NCBI RefSeq assembly: GCF_026241855.1
Contig: NZ_JAPJDC010000001.1
Span: 186,001 to 250,000 of the forward strand
Direction: 5' to 3'
Length of the DNA: 64,000 bases
Origin: Curtobacterium flaccumfaciens pv. betae
GTDB lineage: Bacteria > Actinomycetota > Actinomycetes > Actinomycetales > Microbacteriaceae
The notes under the pieces are model-generated. The model was given only the letters and a program-made list of their open reading frames with translations, was not told the origin of the DNA and searched no databases. Below, piece by piece: positions 8,912 through 15,679 of the stretch; the stretch's first letter is position 1, and the number at the start of each line of letters is the position of its first letter. A program made the position numbers and the translations under genes.

Positions 8912-9750
8912 CACAGGGCTCGGGCTTCCGCGTGGTCGATCGAGTTCAGGTAGGCGCGGGTGAGCTCCGGCGTCGCGGTGAACCGCTCGTCGGCCGCAGT
9001 CGTCGGGGCCCCGCGCCAGGCGTGCACCCGCAGTGGTCCGACCAGGTAGTCCGGGCGCGGGTCGATCGGGTGCGCGACGTTCGCGACCAGCACGAGCAGC
9101 GGCAGCTCGGCGACGAGCGTGACGTGGGTGCCCGCGCCGGCCGAACCGGTGAAGGTCATCGCCCCCTCGGCGTCGATCCGCACGCCCTGGAAGAACGAGA
9201 TGCTCGGCGGCAGGTCCCGCTTGGTGAGCCCGTGCTTGGCGGCGGCCTTCGCGAACAGCGACCGACCGCTCGGGGTGCGCCCCTCGGGTGCCGCGTCGCC
9301 GTACTTCCGCTCGTTCCAGGCGTCGGTCGAGCTGCCGCAGAACGCGTCGTGGTGCCCCGAGGTGTCCTCGAGCACGGTCGCGAGCGCTCGGCCGTCCCCG
9401 CTCAGCAGGGGGGAACCCTGGCCCAGGTACGCCTGCCACGGGATCTTCTGGGTGTCGGCGACGTTGAGCCGCTCCCACGGTTCGAGCGCGTTGAACACCA
9501 GGACGTTGGCGCAGGCTTCACCCGTCGGGTCGTCGAACCGCAGCCGTGACCCGCGGGCCAGCACCTTGTGCGTGTACCCGCCCGGCGCCACCGTCTCGGC
9601 CCAGACGAGCTGTGCGGGGTCGACGCCCTCGGGGGCGAACGGTGACGACGACGCCGGCAGGTACGGCATGTACTCGGACTGCGAGCCGGCCTGGGCGCGT
9701 GCGTCGGACCGGGAGGCGAGCACGCTGTCGGTCTGGTGGAGGTCGCGCAT
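8911..9750 (-). CDS. DUF1989 protein, urea carboxylase-associated 1 / carboxyguanidine deiminase subunit
   Basis: A 279-residue paralogue of the downstream DUF1989 protein. Recognisable blocks are PGGYTHKVLARGSRLR near residue 55, GEACANVLVFNA near 80, and the C-terminal LLVLVANVAHPIDPR. It lacks the dense cysteines of its partner, as usual for this half of the pair. It lies 15 bp after the permease stop and overlaps the next gene by one base. In the guanidine pathway the two proteins act together on carboxyguanidine between the carboxylase and AtzF steps. Confidence 0.88.
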   Translation of the reverse strand: MRDLHQTDSVLASRSDARAQAGSQSEYMPYLPASSSPFAPEGVDPAQLVWAETVAPGGYTHKVLARGSRLRFDDPTGEACANVLVFNALEPWERLNVADTQKIPWQAYLGQGSPLLSGDGRALATVLEDTSGHHDAFCGSSTDAWNERKYGDAAPEGRTPSGRSLFAKAAAKHGLTKRDLPPSISFFQGVRIDAEGAMTFTGSAGAGTHVTLVAELPLLVLVANVAHPIDPRPDYLVGPLRVHAWRGAPTTAADERFTATPELTRAYLNSIDHAEARAL

Positions 9751-9765
9751 GGGGTTCCTTCCGGA

Positions 9766-11394
9766 TCAGGCTTCGACGGAGGCGGCGGTCGGGCTCGCCG
9801 CAGTCGCGGCTGCGGGGACGGGCACCGCTGCGGTGGTGGGGACCTCGGCCAGGGTGATCGGCCCGTGCGTGCGGTGCCGCCAGCTCGACCACGCCCAGCC
9901 GACGAGCAGCACGCCGCCGATGAACAGCAGGGCGCTGTACTGCAGCCACCACGAGGTGCCGGTCAGGTCGTAGATCTCCGGCCGGGGCCAGATGAGGTTG
10001 ATCGCCATGCCGATCTGGAACGCCACGGCCAGGGCGTTGAGCGGGATGCCCCAGCGACCGAGGGTGAACAGCGGCTTGCCGTCCTCGTCCACCCCGGTCG
10101 GCAGCCCGGTACGACGGAGCTTGATCCGCTGGACCAGCAGCGGCCCGGTGACCCCGAGGTAGGCCAGGTAGAGCATCGCGATGCACAGGCTCGACAGGGC
10201 GGTGAAGATCGCGGACTGCCCGATGTTGACGGCGAGGGCCAGCCCGGCGCCGACCCCGACGACGATCGACGCCGCGATCGGGGTGCCGGTGCGGGGCGAG
10301 ACCCGGGCGAGGGTGCGGTGGAAGGGCAGCGCCTTCTCGCGGGCCATCGAGTAGACCATCCGGGCGCCGGCGGTCTGCACGGCGAGGGTGCACGCGAAGA
10401 CGGCGACGGCGACGGTGCAGAGCAGGAGCCGGCCGAAGACGTCGCCCAGGGTCGACGTGATCACCCAGGCGAGACCCTGCGTGGCGAGCTTGCCGTCGGT
10501 CAGGCTCGGGGCGGCGACGAGGGCGCCGATGATGAGCAGCCCGCCGCCGAGGCCGGAGACCGTGAGCGCCCGGACGATCGTCTTCGGGGTGGTCCGGCGC
10601 GGGTTGTGGGTCTCCTCGGCGAGCTCACCGGCCGAGTCGAAGCCGACCATCACGTACGCGGCCATCAGCGAGGACGCCAGGAACGCCCACACGTACGGCT
10701 CGGTGCTCGTCGACCCGGTGGTCGTGAACACCACGGAGGCGCTGCGGTGCGGCAGCAGGAACAGGGCGCCGATGAGCACGACGACGCCGATGATCTCGAT
10801 GAGCACGCCGAAGCTCGTCACGCGGGCCATCAGCCGGACGCTCGTGATGTTCACGATCGTCGTCACGGCGAGCATCACCAGACCGAGGACCACCGCGTTC
10901 GCGGCACCGGTCGGCGACGCGACGGACGGGTCCGCACCCGGACCGCCGACGACCTGGAACCCGTCCCAGATCGCGGGGAGCACGGCCTGCACGGCGATGG
11001 CCGCCACCGCGACGGTGAGGATCTGGCCGATGATCATCGTCCAGCCGGTGAACCACCCGAACCGGGCTCCGGCCAGGCGACTCGACCACTGGAAGATCGC
11101 GCCGGAGATGGGCCAGCGGGCCGCGAGCTGGGCGAAGTTCAGCGCGACGAGCAGCTGGCCGCCGAAGACGAGCGGCCACGCCCAGAAGAACGCAGCACCG
11201 CCGAGCCCGAAGCCGAGTCCGAACAGCTGGAAGACCGTGGTGAGGATCGAGACGAAGGAGAAGCCCGCCGCGAAGGAGGAGAACGAGCCGACCCCGCGGT
11301 GGAGTTCCTGCTCGTAGCCGAGGCGGGCGAGCCCCTGGGTGTCGACGTCGGACGTGGCGCGCGGTGCGTGGAGCGGTGCTTGCGGAGAACGCAT
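9766..11394 (-). CDS. APC-superfamily permease of the urea carboxylase system
   Basis: A 542-residue amino-acid/polyamine/organocation-type transporter with about twelve hydrophobic segments. It fits the permease class routinely found beside urea carboxylase and its DUF1989 partners. The N-terminus has the conserved GYEQELHRGVGSFSSFAAGF entry to the first helix; HRTLARVSPRTGTPIAA precedes a later helix. The C-terminal tail is Ala/Thr/Pro-rich and cytoplasmic. It is the first gene of the operon, so it probably imports the substrate (urea, guanidine or a related cation). Its start lies 22 bp downstream of a perfect palindrome, which is well placed for repression. Confidence 0.88.
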   Translation of the reverse strand: MRSPQAPLHAPRATSDVDTQGLARLGYEQELHRGVGSFSSFAAGFSFVSILTTVFQLFGLGFGLGGAAFFWAWPLVFGGQLLVALNFAQLAARWPISGAIFQWSSRLAGARFGWFTGWTMIIGQILTVAVAAIAVQAVLPAIWDGFQVVGGPGADPSVASPTGAANAVVLGLVMLAVTTIVNITSVRLMARVTSFGVLIEIIGVVVLIGALFLLPHRSASVVFTTTGSTSTEPYVWAFLASSLMAAYVMVGFDSAGELAEETHNPRRTTPKTIVRALTVSGLGGGLLIIGALVAAPSLTDGKLATQGLAWVITSTLGDVFGRLLLCTVAVAVFACTLAVQTAGARMVYSMAREKALPFHRTLARVSPRTGTPIAASIVVGVGAGLALAVNIGQSAIFTALSSLCIAMLYLAYLGVTGPLLVQRIKLRRTGLPTGVDEDGKPLFTLGRWGIPLNALAVAFQIGMAINLIWPRPEIYDLTGTSWWLQYSALLFIGGVLLVGWAWSSWRHRTHGPITLAEVPTTAAVPVPAAATAASPTAASVEA

Positions 11395-11415
11395 GACTGC
11401 AGACCTTTCGCGGAG

Positions 11416-11435
11416 TACCTGTCGGGTGACAGGTA
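11416..11435. promoter_or_regulatory. 20-bp palindromic operator candidate ahead of the carboxylase operon
   Basis: The arms TACCTGTC and GACAGGTA are exact inverse complements around a GGGT spacer. The site ends 22 bp before the permease start and is the most regular inverted repeat in the intergenic region. Size and symmetry suit a dimeric TetR-type repressor, and such a gene ends this operon. Confidence 0.6.
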
Positions 11436-11566
11436 GTGCGACAAGTGTCTTGCGGCCCTGTGTCGTCGCCGTTGCCCGTCTGTTTCGAGTGCGTGACGGC
11501 AGGCCCCGGCGTGTAAACGTTCCGAGTCGGCGGGCGGATCAGCGGCGGGGGATCACCGGTGGGGGA

Positions 11567-12475
11567 TCACTCGACGTCCACGTCCCGCTTGCCGCGGCGG
11601 ACGATGAGCGGGTCCGGCTTGCCGATGACGTCGGCGGCCTTGTCCGGGTAGTCGAACTGCGTCAGGAAGTACCGCATCGCGTTGAGGCGCGCGCGCTTCT
11701 TGTCGTTCGACCGCACGATCGTCCACGGCGCGTAGCGCTTGCTCGTCCGGGTGAACATCGCCGTCTTCGCCTCGGTGTAGTCCTCCCACCGGTCGAGCGA
11801 CAGCAGGTCGATGTCGGACAGCTTCCACCGCCGCACCGGGTCGAGCTGGCGCATCGCGAACCGGGTCCGCTGCTCGCGCCGGGTCACCGAGAACCAGAAC
11901 TTCGTCAGGTGGATGCCGGAGTCGACCAGCATCCGCTCGAACTGCGGCACCTGGGTCATGAACGACTCATACTCGTCGTCGCTGCAGAAGCCCATCACCC
12001 GTTCGACGCCGGCACGGTTGTACCAGGAGCGGTCGAACAGGACCATCTCACCGGCGGCCGGCAGGTGCTGCACGTACCGCTGGAAGTACCACTCACCACG
12101 CTCGCGCTCGGTCGGCTTGCTCAGCGCGACGACCCGCGAGGTCCGGGGGTTGAGGTGCTCCGTGAACCGCTTGATCGTGCCGCCCTTGCCCGCGGCGTCA
12201 CGCCCCTCGAAGAGCACGACGACCTTCTGGCCGGTGTCCTCGAGCCAGTACTGGCACTTCAGCAGCTCGATCTGCAGCAGGTACTTCTGGTACTCGTACT
12301 CGTCCCGCGGCAGGCGCTCCGAGTACGGGTAGTCGTCCTGCCAGGTGAGCACCGGGTTGCCGTGCGGGTCGATCAGCTCCGGGTCGGCCGTCTGACCGTC
12401 CGCGACGCTGTACCCCTCGGTCCGCAGCTGTTCGATGTACTCCCGCAACGGCTGCGAGTACGGCGCTGTGTCCAC
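11567..12475 (-). CDS. ppk2: Polyphosphate kinase 2
   Basis: A 302-residue PPK2 enzyme, which moves phosphate between polyphosphate and nucleotides. The Walker A loop FEGRDAAGKGGT (about residue 95) and the Walker B region VLFDRSWYNRAGVE (about 150) are intact, and the lid region with basic residues follows. The GTG start at 12475 is preceded by GGGAGGACACC and gives a conventional length. A single-gene transcript is likely: the upstream neighbour is divergent and the downstream operon begins 170 bp away with its own operator. Confidence 0.95.
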   Translation of the reverse strand: MDTAPYSQPLREYIEQLRTEGYSVADGQTADPELIDPHGNPVLTWQDDYPYSERLPRDEYEYQKYLLQIELLKCQYWLEDTGQKVVVLFEGRDAAGKGGTIKRFTEHLNPRTSRVVALSKPTERERGEWYFQRYVQHLPAAGEMVLFDRSWYNRAGVERVMGFCSDDEYESFMTQVPQFERMLVDSGIHLTKFWFSVTRREQRTRFAMRQLDPVRRWKLSDIDLLSLDRWEDYTEAKTAMFTRTSKRYAPWTIVRSNDKKRARLNAMRYFLTQFDYPDKAADVIGKPDPLIVRRGKRDVDVE

Positions 12476-12584
12476 GGTGTCCTCCCTCTGCGAGCCGATC
12501 GGCTGTCGGCCCCAGGGCCATCCTGGCCCGGCCACCCGCACGACCGCCCCACGCCTCGCCCTGGACGCGACCCGATGACGGCCT

Positions 12585-12616
12585 GGAGGCGCGGTGCGGG
12601 CCCGCCCCGCGCCTCC
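12585..12616. repeat. GGAGGC-family hairpin in a divergent intergenic region
   Basis: Arms GGAGGCGCGG-t-GCGGG and CCCGC-c-CCGCGCCTCC pair over 15 bp with one mismatch and essentially no loop. It belongs to the same family as the terminator-like hairpins at 15336, 20781, 42798 and 58228. This copy sits between two divergently transcribed genes (ppk2 and the zinc-finger gene), where a terminator of either would not lie. Confidence 0.7.
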
Positions 12617-12652
12617 CGACCGCATGTGGCCCTTCACAGGCATGATGGGGCC

Positions 12653-13012
12653 ATGACGGACCAGGCCGAGATGATCCACCCCGAGATCGCACCGAGCGGA
12701 GACGGGTGCGTCGAGTGCGACGCGACCGGCTCGTGGTGGGTGCACCTGCGCCGCTGCGCGGCGTGCGGCCACGTCGGCTGCTGCGACGACTCCCTCAACA
12801 CGCACGCGACGCGGCACTGGGAGGAGACCGGGCACGCGGTCATCCAGAGCTACGAGCCCGGCGAGACCTGGGCGTGGGACTACCGCGACGACACCCGCTC
12901 CGAGGGGCTCGAGCTCGCGGCCCCCACCAGCCACCCCGTGACGCAGGCAGTCCCCGGGCCGGCGGATCGCCTTCCCGGGGACTGGTTGGAACTGCTCGGC
13001 GGATCGCGCTGA
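12653..13012 (+). CDS. UBP-type zinc finger protein
   Basis: A 119-residue protein that is mostly a UBP (ubiquitin-hydrolase-type) zinc finger: CVECDATG, then CAACGHVGCCDDS and NTHATRHWEETGHAVI supply the Cys/His ligands. The C-terminal 45 residues are acidic and end in WLELLGGSR. Bacterial single-domain members occur across actinobacteria; their role is unclear and they do not imply ubiquitin. The ATG at 12653 is the third of closely spaced ATGs and keeps the domain intact. Confidence 0.88.
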   Translation: MTDQAEMIHPEIAPSGDGCVECDATGSWWVHLRRCAACGHVGCCDDSLNTHATRHWEETGHAVIQSYEPGETWAWDYRDDTRSEGLELAAPTSHPVTQAVPGPADRLPGDWLELLGGSR

Positions 13013-13030
13013 TCCGCCGCGGTCGTCAGG

Positions 13031-13552
13031 TCAGACGGCCGCGGTCGCCTCGTCGCGGTGCGGGAGCTTCCAGCCCGGACGCACGAAGTGGCAGGTGTAG
13101 CCGTGCGGGTTCTTCTCGAGGTAGTCCTGGTGCTCGTCCTCGGCCTCCCAGAACGGGCCGGCCGCGGTGACCTCGGTGACGACCTTGCCGGGCCAGATGC
13201 CCGACGCGTCGACGTCCGCGATGGTGTCGAGTGCGACCTGCTTCTGCTCGTCGGTCGTGAAGAAGATGGCCGAACGGTAGCTGCGACCGATGTCGTTGCC
13301 CTGGCGGTCCTTCGTCGACGGGTCGTGGATCTGGAAGAAGAACTCCAGCAGGTCCCGGTACGAGATCTGGGACGGGTCGAAGACGATCTCGACCGACTCG
13401 GCGTGGTCGCCGTGGTTGCGGTACGTCGCGTTCGGCACGTCGCCGCCGGAGTAGCCGACGCGGGTGCTGACGATGCCGGGACGACGACGGAGGAGCTGCT
13501 GCGCTCCCCAGAAGCATCCGCCGGCGAGGATGGCGGTCTCGGTGGTGGTCAT
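13031..13552 (-). CDS. msrA: Peptide methionine sulfoxide reductase MsrA
   Basis: A 173-residue MsrA, which reduces methionine-S-sulfoxide in proteins. The active-site GGCFWG places the catalytic Cys at residue 13. The substrate-pocket signatures ([30 protein letters not shown]) are complete. The start at 13552 has AGGAGG upstream. It is convergent with the zinc-finger gene, with only 18 bp between stop codons. Confidence 0.97.
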   Translation of the reverse strand: MTTTETAILAGGCFWGAQQLLRRRPGIVSTRVGYSGGDVPNATYRNHGDHAESVEIVFDPSQISYRDLLEFFFQIHDPSTKDRQGNDIGRSYRSAIFFTTDEQKQVALDTIADVDASGIWPGKVVTEVTAAGPFWEAEDEHQDYLEKNPHGYTCHFVRPGWKLPHRDEATAAV

Positions 13553-13734
13553 GGTGGCCTCCTGGGCTCTCGTGTCACTGGCTGCGACACCGCGTGGTGC
13601 AACCGGCAACAGGGACGATCTGTTCCCGTCGTCAGGTCCGCTGTGGGGCGCGGACCCACCCGGGTGTGCGGTCGGTACGACTCGACCCTACGAGTCCGTG
13701 CTCCGTGTCGCCCCTGCGGTACGGTCGGGCTCAC

Positions 13735-14108
13735 ATGAAGCGGTCATCCATCGACGAAGTCCGGCGCCGTCCCCGTGGCTGGTGGCTGCTCGGACTCGCG
13801 TTCTGTTTCCTCGTGTTCCTCGAGGTGTTCGCGGCGATCGGCTCGCTGCCGGGGATGGTCGCCGCGCAACTGGAGCAGTACACGCCCTGCGCTTTCGACG
13901 TGACGTTGCAGTGTTCGTACGCCGTCGGGAAACCGCGCAGTTTCTCGTGCCGCTCCTCGCACTCGTCGTCGCGATCACGACCTGGGTCATCGGGGCGTCT
14001 GGTGCTCCCACGGTGCGGCGACAGGTGCTGATACCCACGATCGGCCTCGTGGTCATCGTCCTGATCTTCGTGCTCGGTGTCGTCGCGATCGATCTGTCGA
14101 TCCGATGA
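13735..14108 (+). pseudogene. Small three-segment membrane protein gene broken by a -1 frameshift
   Basis: From the ATG at 13735 the first frame encodes MKRSSIDEVRRRPRGWW, a membrane helix (about residues 17-38) and an exported loop with two Cys, then loses sense after GKPRSF. The reading one base back, from about 13926, encodes two further membrane helices (QFLVPLLALVVAITTWVIGA and VLIPTIGLVVIVLIFVLGVV) and stops at 14108. Joined, they give about 124 residues with an even N-helix, loop, helix, helix plan. The switch falls in GTC GGG AAA CCG at 13924-13935. It is either a disabling mutation, a base-call error, or less likely programmed slippage. No strong ribosome binding site precedes the start. 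Confidence 0.65.
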
Positions 14109-14151
14109 CCGTCGTCAAGCGAACTCGCCGCCCCACGCTCCGGGGGACTTG

Positions 14152-14739
14152 ATGCCGTTCACTCCAGAAGAAGCCGCCGAGCAGTCGGCGATCCTGGCCG
14201 ACCTCCGAGCGCTGGGGTACGACTTCTCGAGCCTGTCCGCCTTCGCTCAGTCGGGTGTCCGGTACAAGGACGCGGTACCGATGCTGCTCGAGTGGTTACG
14301 GAAGGCGCGGACGCCGATGATGCAGCGGGCAGTCGCTCGTACGCTGACGAACCCATCGGCAAAGGGCGCAGCCATGCCCGCGCTGGTCGATGCGTTCCGG
14401 AACTTCACCGACGAAGCGGGTACGCGCTGGGCGGTGGGAAACTCGATCCAGACCGCGTACGTGGACACGTACTTCGACGACGTGGCAGCGCTTGCGCTCG
14501 ATCCGCGGTACGGACGTGCACGGCAGATGGTGGCCCTCGCGCTGGGGAAGTCGAAGCGGCCTGAAGCGGTCGATGTCCTCCTGCAACTCATGGACGACCA
14601 CGACATCAGCGGGCATGTGGTCTTCGCACTGAGCAAGCGGTCGAACCCGCGAGCGCGCGAGGCCTTGGAGGAGAAGCTGACCGATGACCGCCCGTGGGTG
14701 CGGAAGAAGGCTGCGCTCGGGCTGCGGAAGATCGGGTGA
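14152..14739 (+). CDS. HEAT-repeat-like protein
   Basis: A 195-residue all-alpha protein with tandem HEAT-like helix pairs (ALALDPRYGRARQMVALALGK, then EAVDVLLQLMDDHDISGHVV, then RPWVRKKAALGLRKIG at the C-terminus). Such folds bind protein partners. The ATG at 14152 follows GGGGGACTT and a possible TTG at 14149. The next gene starts 33 bp after the stop on the same strand, so the two probably share a transcript. HEAT-repeat and DUF4265-type genes are often found beside polymorphic toxin loci, which fits the RHS gene downstream, but a role in immunity is only an inference. Codon use is less biased to G/C than in the surrounding core genes. Confidence 0.75.
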   Translation: MPFTPEEAAEQSAILADLRALGYDFSSLSAFAQSGVRYKDAVPMLLEWLRKARTPMMQRAVARTLTNPSAKGAAMPALVDAFRNFTDEAGTRWAVGNSIQTAYVDTYFDDVAALALDPRYGRARQMVALALGKSKRPEAVDVLLQLMDDHDISGHVVFALSKRSNPRAREALEEKLTDDRPWVRKKAALGLRKIG

Positions 14740-14771
14740 AGCCCACCGCTCATGCGAAAGGATCCGCAGGA

Positions 14772-15233
14772 ATGCCGGATGACACTGTCGTCACGCACGA
14801 GAACCCAGTGCTCGGGGTCGAGAAGGTCGTCCGGGTGGAGCTTGACCCGTCGTGGGACACGATCCGCTACGAAGACCTGACGATCATCGTCCTCGACGAC
14901 GGCCGCAACGTTGTCAGCTGCGTCCCCTTGTTCGCGAAGAACGTCCATCTCGGAGACATCATCAAGACGGTCGAGAACACTTCGACGGGACAGCTCGAGT
15001 ACGGAGGACGTGTCGACCGGGGACAGTCTTGGGTCTTCAGGATCAGTCCTCGCGATGAAAGCGCCTTCCGCATTGCTCACGATGTCATCCACGAATTCGG
15101 CGGCGCCGTCGAGACGTGGGGCTCGATCACAGGAGTAGCGATCCGAGGGGATGCGGCCGCCGACCGGTTCGCGGACCGGTTGCAGCGGCTGGAGGACGAC
15201 GGACTCCTCGAGTACGACACCGCAGAGCGCTGA
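14772..15233 (+). CDS. DUF4265-like protein
   Basis: A 153-residue soluble protein. The pattern of a VPLFAKNVHLGDII core, a GQSWVFRIS strand, and a C-terminal helix ending DRLQRLEDDGLLEYDTAE resembles the DUF4265 family, whose members appear near contact-dependent and polymorphic toxin genes. It begins with an ATG after CGCAGGA. It follows the HEAT-repeat gene closely and is followed by a strong hairpin at 15336-15371. The assignment is by motif memory and should be read as likely, not certain. Confidence 0.65.
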   Translation: MPDDTVVTHENPVLGVEKVVRVELDPSWDTIRYEDLTIIVLDDGRNVVSCVPLFAKNVHLGDIIKTVENTSTGQLEYGGRVDRGQSWVFRISPRDESAFRIAHDVIHEFGGAVETWGSITGVAIRGDAAADRFADRLQRLEDDGLLEYDTAER

Positions 15234-15332
15234 GCGGGCGAACGTGTCATGGGGTGGCGAGCCCCTGACGCGGGACAGCGTCCGATGCTCGCGGCCCCGC
15301 ACCCGGCGAACGATCGACCGGTTCCGGACACC

Positions 15333-15437
15333 GACCTGGAGGCGCGGTGCCAGCTGGCACCGCGCCTCCAGTCCGGAGTGTGGCCGCGTCAGCTCGCGGT
15401 GTCCTCGAGCGCGTCGAGTGCGGCTACGTCCTCGGCG
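15333..15437. repeat. Left 105-bp direct repeat: remnant of an aldo/keto reductase 3' end
   Basis: This stretch matches 20777-20881 at about 91% (nine differences counted by eye), in the same orientation. Read on the minus strand its right half encodes AEDVAALDALEDTAS and a stop, the C-terminus of the intact reductase gene at 20833-21654 with one residue changed and two silent changes. No upstream part of that gene is left here. The two copies bracket the RHS gene and its small partner. Confidence 0.85.
15336..15371. terminator. Long hairpin, terminator of the HEAT/DUF4265 unit
   Basis: Seventeen-base arms beginning CTGGAGGCGCGGTGCCA pair perfectly around GC. It lies about 100 bp after the DUF4265 stop. 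There is no T-tract, as usual for this hairpin family in the window. Confidence 0.7.
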
Positions 15438-15679
15438 CTCTGTTCTCGTGGTAACGGGTTGTGGCGCCGCTGCCTGAAGTGGTCCCAGGGCCCCCGTCGC
15501 GCCCGAGACGGCTCGTGTTCTCAGTCGCTTCAGGGATCCTCGTACTGGTTCCAGCTGCTAACTTTCTACCCCCTGTAGTGGGGGCGCGGTTCCGTGGGAT
15601 GCTCCGTAACGTGCTCTGAAGTTGCGTAGTACAGCCAAGGGGGCTGCTGCTGGCGCGGCTCTTGAGGGGTTCTTTTCGC
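15438..15679. other. Leader region of the RHS gene, no gene seen
   Basis: About 240 bp without a convincing gene. Base composition drops relative to neighbours near 15545-15575. A GAGGGG at 15664-15669 is well placed as ribosome binding site for the GTG at 15680. No clear promoter consensus or operator is visible. Confidence 0.5.

Noticed and set aside
11395..11566. Guanidine (ykkC-type) riboswitch ahead of the carboxylase operon
   Set aside because: I looked for the conserved ykkC segments in the leader and found none; the palindrome and a TetR gene explain control better.
13924..13935. Programmed -1 frameshifting at GGGAAAC
   Set aside because: The heptamer is in the wrong phase for simultaneous slippage and no clear downstream stimulator was seen; a mutation or base-call error is simpler.
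15662..15679. TTG start of the RHS gene
   Set aside because: The GAGGGG following this TTG fits better as the ribosome binding site of the GTG at 15680.
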